DNA of 64,000 nucleotides, from assembly GCA_039029395.1 (NCBI GenBank), contig JBCCGG010000012.1:1-64000 (forward strand), read 5' to 3'. The DNA comes from JBCCGG01 sp039029395 (lineage in GTDB: Bacteria > Pseudomonadota > Alphaproteobacteria > Kiloniellales > JAKSDN01). Numbering within the stretch: position 1 is the first letter of the stretch; each line of letters begins with the position of its first letter. The notes beneath the pieces were generated by a model. That model was not told the DNA's origin, ran no database searches, and worked only from the letters and a program-made list of their open reading frames with translations. This document shows, one piece after another, positions 56,892 to 64,000 of the stretch. The translations under genes and the position numbers were made by a program.

Positions 56892-57719
56892 TCAGATTGA
56901 CGAACCATTATGGTAACTGCTTGCAGAATTGACAGAATGCGGCCCTCGGCAGCTTGGGCAGAAGTAGTTGAGACCGATACCCAAGAGGTACTTGACGCCA
57001 TTGCCGTAGCGCGTGATCTCGCACTCGATGGCTTTCTGGTATTCCCGCGTATCGACCAAGGCTTGGCCCTTTTCAGTGCCCGCCCAATGCTCCAAGGGGC
57101 CGATCAGCTGCGCCTTCACCAGGTCATTGCCAAGCCGCTGCTCGGCTGCGAGGCGCTTCTGGTTTTCGTTCTGTTGGTTCACGATCCCGAAGACGCGAAG
57201 CTCTCGCTGCTTGGGCACCGTCGATCGATCCAGCTTCCTTTGATGAGCCAAAAGGGGTCCCCCAGTCCCCCTATTTTGACGGCTAGCCTCCCCCCGCTTT
57301 GCGGGATCTCTTAATTCTGTTTTACAGGATATATTAAGGGGCGGTTTATCAATATTTTCAACCACTTGCGATTTCGCGGTGGTGACTATCTCAGCCGATT
57401 GGTCACCATCTGTGGTGACTATCTCTGCCGCGACATCGTAGATCACAGAGTAGATGAGCCGCCGCTTGTCCGCATTGCTGCGCTCGATCGTGATGTAGCC
57501 GAACTCCTCCAGACGCTTGGTGTGTCGGGCCAGGTGAGCTGGGTTGACCTTGGCCTTCTCGGCCAGCTTCCGGGCGTTGAGCGTGCAGCCCATGCCATTG
57601 CGCCCGAACCGGTCATGAGCGGCAATGACGCCAAGCACGCGGTAGTCAATCGCGGTCAACCTGTCGTCGGAGAACGCACGCTCTGGCAACGCGCCCCAAG
57701 GATCTTGGCCGGCGCTCAT
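56892..57719 (-). CDS. Winged-helix replication-initiator-like protein
   Basis: 275 residues. The N-terminal domain (about 10-90) has the pattern LTAIDYRVLGVIAAHDRF, LNARKLAEKAKVNPAHLARHTKRLEEFGYI, typical of winged-helix plasmid and phage replication proteins (RepA/O-like). A Lys/Arg/Gln-rich middle follows, and FCPSCRG near the C-terminus may bind zinc. GGAGG lies just before the ATG at 57719, which overlaps (ATGA) the stop of the frame crossing the attachment site. In the integrated state it would depend on read-through from the aminotransferase gene. Confidence 0.75.
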   Translation of the reverse strand: MSAGQDPWGALPERAFSDDRLTAIDYRVLGVIAAHDRFGRNGMGCTLNARKLAEKAKVNPAHLARHTKRLEEFGYITIERSNADKRRLIYSVIYDVAAEIVTTDGDQSAEIVTTAKSQVVENIDKPPLNISCKTELRDPAKRGEASRQNRGTGGPLLAHQRKLDRSTVPKQRELRVFGIVNQQNENQKRLAAEQRLGNDLVKAQLIGPLEHWAGTEKGQALVDTREYQKAIECEITRYGNGVKYLLGIGLNYFCPSCRGPHSVNSASSYHNGSSI

Positions 57720-57841
57720 GACCCGCCTCCGAGCGCGTCCAACTCCACGCGAGGCCAGCTGCTAAGCCACTGATCTAACTGAGCGTGAACAAAGACCGAA
57801 TTGTCGGACGCGTTCTTGAGCGCCTTGGCGTTTTGGGGAAC
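57716..57841 (-). pseudogene. 3' part of the att-spanning gene (split by integration)
   Basis: Reading leftward from the core, 41 codons continue the frame VNAR to a TGA at 57716, with the coding-like stretch KALKNASDNSVFVHAQLDQW. It has no start of its own in the integrated state because its upstream sequence is the end of the aminotransferase gene in another frame. In the excised circle it would join the 5' part at 48285-48380. The ATGA overlap with the winged-helix gene supports real coding. Confidence 0.5.
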
Positions 57842-57853
57842 TCGCGCGTTAAC
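57842..57853. repeat. Right attachment-site copy (att core) over the aminotransferase stop
   Basis: TCGCGCGTTAAC, identical to 48273-48284. On the minus strand it holds the TAA (57851-57849) of the aminotransferase, so integration leaves that gene complete. Confidence 0.7.
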
Positions 57854-59018
57854 GCTGTTGCTCGATCGCCGCTTGGAAGGCCGGCAGGCTGCGCTGGAGC
57901 ATGTCCAGGCTGGCGGTCAGGCAGATGCGGAAATAGCCGGGCGCGCCGCACACCGTGCCGGGCATTACGTAGACGCCACCCTCGGCCAGGCGCTCGGTAA
58001 AAGCGAGATCGTCGGGGATCGGCGACCTCGGCAGCAGGTAGAAGGTCGCCTCGGGCCGGTGCACGCGGTAGCCATGGCGACGCAGCGCCTCGACCATCAG
58101 GTCGCGCTTGGCCTGGAGGGCCGCCAAGTCCAGTGAAAGGCGCTCCAGGTCGCCGATGGCGTGCTGCAGCAAGGCGTTGGGATAGGCCCAGCCACAGGTC
58201 AGCTGGGCCATCGTCACGGCATCGCGCAAGTGCGTGCGCTCCGAGATGCCCGGCGCGAAGGCCAAGTAGCCGACCCGTTGGCCGGGTGCGAGCAGCACCT
58301 TGCCGTAGCTATAGGCCATTAGGCTCTCGGGGTAAAACGCCAGGGGGCTGACGAAATCGTGGCCTTCGAACACCAGGCGGCTGTAGGGCTCGTCGGACAG
58401 CAGATAGATCGTGCGGCCGTGGCGGGCGCTGGCATCGGTCAGCAGCCGGGCCAGGCGCTCCAGGGTTTCGGCCGGGTAAATCTTACCGGTCGGATTGTGG
58501 GGCGTGTTGACGATGATCAAGCGGGTCGCCGGGGTGATCGCCGCCTCGATCGCCACCAGGTCCAGATCGAAGTCCTCCGCCCTCACCGGGACGGTGACCG
58601 GCCGGGCGCCGGTCGAATGGATCATGGCCTCGTAGACGAACCAGGGCGGCAGATTGACGATCACCTCATCGCCCTGGTCCAGAAGCGCGCGCAAGATAAC
58701 GGCGATCGCGCCGAAGGCGCCGCTGGTCATGACCACGTCTTCGGGCTCGAAGGGCAGGCCACGCCACGACCGCAAGCTCGCGGCGATGGTTTCCTGGGCC
58801 TTGGGCTCGCTTTGCTTATAGGCGAACCATTGGGGGTTTTCGGGCACGGCCCAGCGTTGCAGCGCGTCGACCAACCCGGTCAGGGGCATCTCCTGAGGGT
58901 TGCCGAAGGTAAAGTCCAGGATGCCGCTGGTGCGGCGCGCCTTGGCGTAGGAGGACTCGTTGAGAAATGTCATCAGCGGCGCCATGGCGGCAGCCGCTTG
59001 GGTCATGGCGAGGGACAT
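57849..59018 (-). CDS. Class I/II pyridoxal-phosphate aminotransferase
   Basis: 389 residues of fold-type I. NTPHNPTGKIY is the substrate-loop motif, YLLSDEPYSRLVF carries the Asp that binds the pyridine nitrogen, and SYGKVLLAPGQRVGY holds the PLP Lys. GAFGAIAV near residue 106 positions the cofactor phosphate. The amino donor is not readable; aspartate-type or broad specificity is likely. The mobile element is inserted at its 3' end. It is the attB host gene. Confidence 0.93.
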   Translation of the reverse strand: MSLAMTQAAAAMAPLMTFLNESSYAKARRTSGILDFTFGNPQEMPLTGLVDALQRWAVPENPQWFAYKQSEPKAQETIAASLRSWRGLPFEPEDVVMTSGAFGAIAVILRALLDQGDEVIVNLPPWFVYEAMIHSTGARPVTVPVRAEDFDLDLVAIEAAITPATRLIIVNTPHNPTGKIYPAETLERLARLLTDASARHGRTIYLLSDEPYSRLVFEGHDFVSPLAFYPESLMAYSYGKVLLAPGQRVGYLAFAPGISERTHLRDAVTMAQLTCGWAYPNALLQHAIGDLERLSLDLAALQAKRDLMVEALRRHGYRVHRPEATFYLLPRSPIPDDLAFTERLAEGGVYVMPGTVCGAPGYFRICLTASLDMLQRSLPAFQAAIEQQR

Positions 59019-59143
59019 GGGCGGGCGCTTATGGGATCAATCAGTGTCGTTGGCCGGCGCATCACCCCGACCAGACGTTTGATTCTCGAAAGGCCGAAAA
59101 GGCCGCGACCGCGAAGGTTTCCGCTGGCAGCCTCCAGGCCGGT

Positions 59144-59563
59144 TCAATCCATGGTCTCCAGGGCTTTCTGGAAGCGGCCGGCGTGGCTCTTCTCGGCCTT
59201 GGCCAAGGTCTCGAACCAATCGGCAATCTCGTCGAAGCCTTCCTCGCGCGCGGTGCGCGCCATGCCCGGATACATGTCCGTATATTCGTAGGTCTCGCCG
59301 GCAATCGCCGACTTAAGGTTAACTTCGGTGCCGCCGATCGGCTCGCCGGTTGCCGGATCGCCCGTCTCCTCGAGGTACTGCAGGTGGCCATGGGCATGAC
59401 CTGTCTCGCCTTCGGCCGTCGAGCGGAACACCGCGGCGATATCGTTGTAGCCCTCAATATCCGCCTTTTGGGCGAAGTAGAGGTAGCGCCGGTTCGCCTG
59501 GCTCTCAGCAGCGAACGCATCCTTCAGATTCTGCTCGGTCTTGGTCCCCTTAAGTGCGGGCAT
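59144..59563 (-). CDS. Rubrerythrin-like ferritin-superfamily protein
   Basis: 139 residues. The di-iron ligands are seen in order: AAESQANRRYLYFA, AEGETGHAHGHL, GETYEYTDMYPGMART and AKAEKSHAGRF. It is a four-helix bundle without the rubredoxin C-terminal domain, a common short form. It is a peroxide-scavenging or iron-handling protein. It lies beside irr, an iron/haem-sensing regulator, and a near-consensus promoter lies upstream. Confidence 0.93.
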   Translation of the reverse strand: MPALKGTKTEQNLKDAFAAESQANRRYLYFAQKADIEGYNDIAAVFRSTAEGETGHAHGHLQYLEETGDPATGEPIGGTEVNLKSAIAGETYEYTDMYPGMARTAREEGFDEIADWFETLAKAEKSHAGRFQKALETMD

Positions 59564-59659
59564 CGCCTCACTCCCTCGTTGAATGTCAAAAGCGCCGGGT
59601 CACGCCTGTTGGGGGCGCCGAGTTATGCCTTCGGCACCTTTGAGCCTCGGTCGTACAAC

Positions 59660-59688
59660 TAGGTAGTTCGGCCGCGAGCCGATGTCAA
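59660..59688 (-). promoter_or_regulatory. Promoter for the rubrerythrin gene
   Basis: Minus-strand TTGACA (59688-59683) and TACCTA (59665-59660) with a 17-base spacer, about 97 bases before the start codon. Confidence 0.6.
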
Positions 59689-59730
59689 TAGTTATAGTAA
59701 TTTCAAGAACTTAGTAAAGCCTGGCGAAGG

Positions 59731-60150
59731 CTATTCCTTTGATTCGCGCAGGCGAATCATGATGTCGACCCGGGCGACCTCCCGGCCTTCCGGCGGCACC
59801 GGAAGCTCGCTCAGCTTGACCTGCTCGCCGGGAATGTCCTGGAGGCGGCCGCTGTCTTCGCAGTAGAAATGGTGGTGATCGTCGACATTGGTGTCGAAAT
59901 AGGAGCGGCCCGGCTCAACGACGACCTCTCGCAGCAGGCCAGCCGCGGTGAATTGGTGCAGGGTGTTGTACACAGTGGCCAAGGAGATCCGCACATTGTT
60001 GGCAATCGCCTGGTTGTGCAGATGCTCTGCGGTCAAGTGTTGATCTCCCTTCTCGAACAGGAGCTTGGCCAGGGCGAGCCGCTGGCGCGTCGGGCGCAAG
60101 CCGGCCTCTTTGAGGCGTTCGATCAAAGAGCTGTAGGGTCGGTCAGTCAT
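59731..60150 (-). CDS. irr: Irr-type Fur-family transcriptional regulator
   Basis: 139 residues. The N-terminal winged helix (LKEAGLRPTRQRLALAKLLF, then NVRISLATVYNTLHQFTAAGLL) and the His-rich DTNVDDHHHFY segment are the Irr/Fur hallmarks. The zinc CxxC pairs of Fur are missing, as in Irr, which senses haem and represses or activates iron genes in alphaproteobacteria. It is divergent from fabA-fabB-fabI, a conserved association. The start at 60150 fits the family. Confidence 0.92.
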   Translation of the reverse strand: MTDRPYSSLIERLKEAGLRPTRQRLALAKLLFEKGDQHLTAEHLHNQAIANNVRISLATVYNTLHQFTAAGLLREVVVEPGRSYFDTNVDDHHHFYCEDSGRLQDIPGEQVKLSELPVPPEGREVARVDIMIRLRESKE

Positions 60151-60214
60151 AACGGCCTACAATATAGTGCACATTTCCTAATTTTGAAGCACAAATCAGT
60201 CTGTTGTGCAACTC

Positions 60215-60231
60215 TTTGGAATCTTTTTAAG
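60215..60231. promoter_or_regulatory. Candidate Irr (ICE-like) operator in the irr/fabA gap
   Basis: TTTGGAATCTTTTTAAG resembles the palindromic iron-control element (recalled as TTTAGAA N3 TTCTAAA), matching 11 of the 14 defined bases. A further inverted repeat, GCACAA N9 TTGTGC, lies at 60189-60209 in the same 267-base divergent gap. Confidence 0.4.
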
Positions 60232-60417
60232 ACTCGGTCTGAGTTATCCCCCCTTCTGCTGCCCGGCGTTCCGGGCTTAAATCATGCGATTTGGGTCGCG
60301 CCAGGCTGCTTGCACAGAGCGGGCCTGATGCTATAGTCCGCGCAGGAACGGGCGTGGAGCAATGACGGTTTCGCGCCCGATTTTGGGCCGACCTTCAATG
60401 TCTCGAAGTGGGGACGC

Positions 60418-60936
60418 GTGACAGCACGACAAGAGAGCTTCAGCTACGACGAGCTCATTAAATGCGCCCATGGCAAGCTGTTCGGACCCGGCAATGCCCA
60501 ACTGCCGCTGCCGCCCATGCTCATGGTCGATCGAATCACCAAGATCACAGACGAGGGCGGAGAGCACGGCAAGGGTGAGATCATTGCCGAGCTTGATATC
60601 AAGCCGGGCCTTTGGTTCTTTGGGTGCCACTTCGAGGATGACCCGGTCATGCCGGGCTGCTTGGGCTTGGACGCCCTATGGCAACTGGTCGGCTTCTTCC
60701 TGGGCTGGAAGGGCGCCCCGGGACGCGGCCGTGCGCTTGGCGTCGGCGAGGTCAAGCTTATGGGCCAGGTGTTGCCGACCGCGCGCAAGGTGATCTTCCA
60801 GCTGAATGTGAAGCGCGTGATCATGCGCAAGCTGGTGCTCGGAATCGCCGACGGCATCATGAACGTCGACGGCCAGATCGTCTATCAGGCCAAGGACCTC
60901 AAGGTCGGCCTCTTCACCCAAGCCGAGCCGGCATAG
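60418..60936 (+). CDS. fabA: 3-hydroxydecanoyl-ACP dehydratase/isomerase
   Basis: 172 residues from a GTG at 60418. The active site is visible as FGCHFEDDPVMPG (His71) and LGLDALWQL (Asp85). FabA dehydrates 3-hydroxydecanoyl-ACP and isomerises it to cis-3-decenoyl-ACP, the branch point to unsaturated fatty acids. It is followed by fabB (9-base gap) and fabI. Confidence 0.97.
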   Translation: MTARQESFSYDELIKCAHGKLFGPGNAQLPLPPMLMVDRITKITDEGGEHGKGEIIAELDIKPGLWFFGCHFEDDPVMPGCLGLDALWQLVGFFLGWKGAPGRGRALGVGEVKLMGQVLPTARKVIFQLNVKRVIMRKLVLGIADGIMNVDGQIVYQAKDLKVGLFTQAEPA

Positions 60937-60945
60937 GACCAGGAT

Positions 60946-62166
60946 ATGCGCAGAGCCGTCGTCACCGGCATTGGAGTTGTCTCCAGCATCGGCAACGATA
61001 AGCAGGAGGTGCTTGAGTCCCTGAAGCTCGGGCGCTCGGGCATCGCCCATTGCCCGGAGTACGCCGAGCTCGGATTCCGCAGCCACGTCTGCGGCACCAT
61101 CAAGCTCGACATCGACGCCATGTTGGATCGCAAGCTGCGGCGCTTCATGGGCGATGGCGCGGCCTTCAACTACATCGCAATGCGTGAAGCCATCGAAGAT
61201 TCCGGCCTCGAGCAGTCGGACGTATCGAACGAGCGCAGCGGAATCATCATGGGTTCGGGCGGCACCTCGACCAAGGACATGTGCAACGCCTATGCCACCA
61301 GCCTAGAGCGCGGCCCTCGCAAGATCGGCCCCTTCATGGTGCCGCGCATCATGTCCAACACCAACTCGGCGACCCTGGCCGTGCCCTTCAAGATCAAGGG
61401 CGTGAACTACTCGATCACCTCGGCCTGCGCGACCAGCGCGCACTGCATCGGCAACGCCATGGAGCTGATCCAGCTGGGCAAGCAAGACGTCGTCTTCGCC
61501 GGCGGCGGCGAGGAACTCTATTGGACCGCCTCCCTGTTGTTCGACGCCATGCCGGCGCTTTCCTCCAAATACAACGATTCGCCCGAGCGGGCCTCGCGCG
61601 CCTTCGACGTCAACCGCGATGGCTTTGTGATCTCCGGCGGCGGCGGCGTGGTGGTGATCGAGGAGCTGGAGCACGCGTTGGCGCGGGGCGCCAAGATCTA
61701 CGGCGAACTGGTCGGCTACGGCGCGACCTCGGACGGCCACGACATGGTCCAGCCCTCTGGCGACGGCGCGGTGCGCTGCATGAGGATGGCGACCCAGTCG
61801 CTCGGCAACACGCCGGTCGACTACGTCAACACGCACGGTACCTCGACGCCGATCGGCGACGCGGTCGAGCTCAAAGCGATCAAGGAGGTGTTTGGCGCCG
61901 ATCTGCCGAAGATCAACTCGACCAAATCCTTGACCGGCCACGCGCTGGGCGCGGCCGGAGTCAACGAAGCGATCTACTCGCTGCTCATGATGGAGCACGG
62001 CTTCCTCGCAGCTTCGGCCAACATCGACGAGCTCGACCCCGAGGCTGAAGGCATGCCGGTGGTCACCGAGCGCCAGGACGATGTGGAGATCAACTGCTTC
62101 GTGTCCAACAGCTTCGGCTTTGGGGGCACCAACGCCTCCTTGGCCGTAAAACGTTTCGAGAAGTGA
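60946..62166 (+). CDS. fabB: Beta-ketoacyl-ACP synthase I
   Basis: 406-residue thiolase-fold condensing enzyme. The nucleophile is Cys161 in SACATSAHC, and the two active-site His are in NTHGTSTPIGD and SLTGHALGAAG. FabB elongates cis-3-decenoyl-ACP, completing the unsaturated pathway with fabA. It is encoded directly after fabA. Confidence 0.97.
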   Translation: MRRAVVTGIGVVSSIGNDKQEVLESLKLGRSGIAHCPEYAELGFRSHVCGTIKLDIDAMLDRKLRRFMGDGAAFNYIAMREAIEDSGLEQSDVSNERSGIIMGSGGTSTKDMCNAYATSLERGPRKIGPFMVPRIMSNTNSATLAVPFKIKGVNYSITSACATSAHCIGNAMELIQLGKQDVVFAGGGEELYWTASLLFDAMPALSSKYNDSPERASRAFDVNRDGFVISGGGGVVVIEELEHALARGAKIYGELVGYGATSDGHDMVQPSGDGAVRCMRMATQSLGNTPVDYVNTHGTSTPIGDAVELKAIKEVFGADLPKINSTKSLTGHALGAAGVNEAIYSLLMMEHGFLAASANIDELDPEAEGMPVVTERQDDVEINCFVSNSFGFGGTNASLAVKRFEK

Positions 62167-62293
62167 CGGGTAGGGCCAAGCAGGCCACACGGCCGGCCGA
62201 GATCGTCTGAAGGGACCGATTCGGCCACCCGTCTCATCAAGTCAATCTGAAGGGCTAAGGCCCGCTCATCTGGTGGGGCAAGACACAAAGAAA

Positions 62294-63118
62294 ATGGGTC
62301 CGGACGTGAGCGCCAATGGTTCCTTGATGAACGGAAAGCGCGGCCTGGTGATGGGGGTCGCCAACGACCATTCGATCGCCTGGGGCATCGCCACGGTTCT
62401 GCGCGCCCACGGCGCGGAGCTGGCCTTCACCTATCAGGGCGAAGCCTTCGGCAAACGGGTGCGGCCGCTCGCCGGTACACTGGGCTCCAACCTGGTCTTA
62501 CCCTGCGACGTCGAGGACGAGGATGATATGGACAGCGTGTTCGAGCAGGTCGAGCGCGCCTGGGGCTCCGTGGACTTCGTGGTTCACGCCATCGCCTATT
62601 CCGACAAGCAGGAGCTCAAAGGCCGCTATCTGGACACGACGCGCCATAACTTTGCCCGCACCATGGGGATCTCCTGCTACTCCTTCACCTCCGTGGCGCG
62701 CAGGGCCCAGGCCTTGATGCCCAATGGCGGCAGCCTGATTACCCTGTCCTATCTGGGTGCCCAGAGGGTCACGCCGAACTACAACGTGATGGGCGTCGCC
62801 AAGGCGGCGCTTGAGGCAAGCGTGCGCTATCTTGCGGTCGACCTGGGGCCTCAGGGCGTGCGGGTCAACGCGATCTCGGCCGGGCCCATGCGCACGCTCG
62901 CCGGCTCGGCGATCGCCGATGCCCGTTTCGTGTTCCGCTGGTCCAAGGAACAGGCGCCCCTGCGCCGCAACCTGCTGCTCGAAGAGGTCGGCTCGGCCGG
63001 GCTCTATCTGCTGTCCGATCTCTCCCAAGGGGTAACCGGCGAGATCCACAACGTCGACGGCGGCTACAACGTCGTCGGCATGCCTTCACCGGCTCGCCTG
63101 CTGGACGGCGGCGCCTGA
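62294..63118 (+). CDS. fabI: Enoyl-ACP reductase (NADH)
   Basis: 274 residues from the ATG at 62294 (an upstream GTG at 62273 is possible; a later ATG at 62327 would shorten the usual N-terminus). GVANDHSIAWGIA is the dinucleotide loop of FabI, and NYNVMGVAKAALE has the Tyr-x6-Lys catalytic pair. It reduces enoyl-ACP with NADH and is the triclosan target family. It lies 128-154 bases after fabB and overlaps the opposing phosphodiesterase by 33 bases. Confidence 0.95.
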   Translation: MGPDVSANGSLMNGKRGLVMGVANDHSIAWGIATVLRAHGAELAFTYQGEAFGKRVRPLAGTLGSNLVLPCDVEDEDDMDSVFEQVERAWGSVDFVVHAIAYSDKQELKGRYLDTTRHNFARTMGISCYSFTSVARRAQALMPNGGSLITLSYLGAQRVTPNYNVMGVAKAALEASVRYLAVDLGPQGVRVNAISAGPMRTLAGSAIADARFVFRWSKEQAPLRRNLLLEEVGSAGLYLLSDLSQGVTGEIHNVDGGYNVVGMPSPARLLDGGA

Positions 63119-63862
63119 CGACGCCTTCGCCAGGGCGGCTAGGATCCGATCCGGCTGATCGGTAATAATGCAATCGACGTCGCTCTCGACCAGCTCGCGT
63201 GCCCGGCCCGGGCGGTTGACCGTGAAGGCCGCGACCTGGAAGCCGGCGCTCTTGACCTCGGCCACGAAGGGCCAATCGAGTACCTTGGCATTAAGGTGAA
63301 AGGCGGCGCAGCCAAGCGCTTCGAGCGTGATGCGCCAGTCGAGGGGTATCTTGTGGGCGATCAGGGCGCGCGGCCAATCCGGCTGCATAACCCGGGCGGC
63401 CGCCAATGCCATGCGGCTGAAGCTGCTGATCAGCGGTGGCGGCGCCTCGGCCGGCCAGTGCTCTGCCAGGGTCTCGAGCGCGGCTTGCGCGGTCTCCACG
63501 TCGCGGCCCGGGGTCGGCTTGATCTCGACGTTGGGCCGAAGGTCGAGCTCCAGCAGCAGCGCGACCGCGGCCTCTAGACTGGGCACCGGCTCGGGCTCCA
63601 CGCCCGGCCCGAACCAGGATGCGGCATCCAAGGTCTTGACCGTCTCGTAGGGCGTCGTCGCCATCAGCGCGTCCAGGCCGGTGATGCGCTGCAGGTTGTC
63701 GTCGTGATAAAGCACCGGCACCGCATCGCCGGTCAGCATGACGTCGAACTCGACCCAGCGGGCGCCCAGCTCGGCGGCCTTTCTGATCGAGCAGAGGGTG
63801 TTTTCCGGCGCCGCGGCGGCGGCCCCCCGGTGACCCATCACGCGCGGCAGCTTGAAAACCAT
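63086..63862 (-). CDS. Glycerophosphodiester phosphodiesterase family protein
   Basis: 258 residues of the GDPD TIM barrel. The motifs are HRGAAAAAPENTLCSI (His/Arg and Glu near the start), EFDVMLTGDAVPVLYHDDNL, and NVEIKPTPG. It hydrolyses glycerophosphodiesters such as deacylated phospholipids to glycerol-3-phosphate. The start at 63862 gives the usual family length. It converges with and overlaps fabI. Confidence 0.92.
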   Translation of the reverse strand: MVFKLPRVMGHRGAAAAAPENTLCSIRKAAELGARWVEFDVMLTGDAVPVLYHDDNLQRITGLDALMATTPYETVKTLDAASWFGPGVEPEPVPSLEAAVALLLELDLRPNVEIKPTPGRDVETAQAALETLAEHWPAEAPPPLISSFSRMALAAARVMQPDWPRALIAHKIPLDWRITLEALGCAAFHLNAKVLDWPFVAEVKSAGFQVAAFTVNRPGRARELVESDVDCIITDQPDRILAALAKASSGAAVQQASR

Positions 63863-63893
63863 GGCTGATCTCTCGTCGGTCCGAGCCTTGCTG

Positions 63894-63923
63894 GAAAAAC
63901 GGGCGGCCCCAAAGGGACCGCCC
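63894..63923 (-). terminator. Intrinsic terminator for a gene entering from the right edge
   Basis: On the minus strand GGGCGGTCCC and GGGGCCGCCC pair around TTT, followed by GTTTTTCC. It lies between the phosphodiesterase start and the possible gene end at 63962, so it closes the upstream minus-strand unit. Confidence 0.65.
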
Positions 63924-63961
63924 ATCTCCAATTCACACTGAAGCAGACACTCGGAGGCGCG

Positions 63962-64000
63962 TCAATCCGCACCGCCGAGGGACCCGCCGATTAGCTCGCC
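63962..64000 (-). CDS. Possible 3' end of an off-window gene
   Basis: A short open frame from the window edge (GELIGGSLGGAD, then TGA at 63964-63962), followed 39 bases on by an intrinsic terminator. Too short to identify; the terminator supports a leftward gene ending here. Confidence 0.3.
   Translation of the reverse strand, partial: GELIGGSLGGAD

Larger units (their letters stand above)
48273..57853. mobile_element. Integrated satellite-like element with capsid gene (about 9.6 kb)
   Basis: Bounded by the 12-base direct repeat TCGCGCGTTAAC at 48273-48284 and 57842-57853. The right copy overlaps the stop codon of an aminotransferase gene; the left copy lies 93 bases past the integrase gene. 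Contents: integrase, xis-position gene, protease-capsid fusion, three small unknown or regulatory genes, a structured RNA region, an AT-rich PIN-like gene and a winged-helix gene. No portal, terminase, tail or lysis gene was seen. Joining the ends restores a reading frame across the junction, which supports these boundaries. Confidence 0.75.

Noticed and set aside
57720..57853. tRNA gene as the integration target
   Set aside because: No cloverleaf or T-loop sequence is present; the core overlaps the aminotransferase stop codon instead.

Overview
This is a GC-rich chromosomal window from an alphaproteobacterium. A Rhodospirillales/Kiloniellales-like lineage is most likely. The call rests on gene order: mutM-echA-rpsT-dnaA-dnaN-recF-gyrB back to back with ubiE-ubiB-coaBC-dut, an irr regulator beside fabA-fabB-fabI, and a Rrf2-cysK-moeB cluster. 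No rRNA, tRNA or CRISPR array was recognised.

Layout. 0-1.2 kb: a UDP-glucuronate decarboxylase-like gene cut by the window edge, and a metallophosphatase. 1.2-3.7 kb: cobalamin nucleotide-loop genes (cobT divergent from cobS-cobC). 3.8-7.3 kb: an unrecognised compositional outlier gene, a SYLF protein, a SCO1 copper chaperone, Hsp20 and a methyltransferase. 7.5-11.6 kb: a TetR-led five-gene operon for a B12-dependent acyl-CoA mutase (small subunit, large subunit, MeaB GTPase, thioesterase), every junction an ATGA overlap. The mutase lacks the methylmalonyl-CoA signature residues. 11.6-19.1 kb: phosphoesterase, truncated-type Ada, YgjP-like protease, and a LysR gene divergent from a VOC / multidomain flavo-iron-sulfur reductase / epimerase operon. 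19.1-23.7 kb: PBP1A preceded by a 265-bp cruciform-forming palindromic element, then GNAT, GYD, membrane and lipoprotein genes. 23.8-43.5 kb: the replication and housekeeping core. 43.6-48.1 kb: SH3 protein, RibB with a decayed GTP cyclohydrolase domain, SdiA-regulated-like protein, and a three-gene ExbB/ExbD-like system whose second protein has a DUF2135-like domain.

48.27-57.85 kb is an integrated mobile element bounded by a 12-bp direct repeat (TCGCGCGTTAAC). One copy overlaps the stop codon of an aminotransferase gene. It carries an integrase, a small xis-position gene, a fused prohead protease-major capsid protein, small unknown genes, a structured RNA region resembling phage C4/P4-CI antisense loci, a ribbon-helix-helix regulator with an operator palindrome in its promoter, a large AT-rich PIN-like/coiled-coil/membrane protein (candidate defence gene) and a winged-helix replication-type gene. 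No portal, terminase or tail gene was seen, so it looks like a capsid-encoding satellite or a reduced prophage. When the two ends are joined as in the excised circle, a 77-codon frame is restored across the attachment site; it overlaps the integrase stop by GTGA and the winged-helix start by ATGA. Integration therefore appears to split a gene and uncouple the winged-helix gene from the integrase operon.

57.9-64 kb: the aminotransferase, a rubrerythrin, irr, fabA-fabB-fabI (unsaturated fatty acid synthesis) and a glycerophosphodiester phosphodiesterase.
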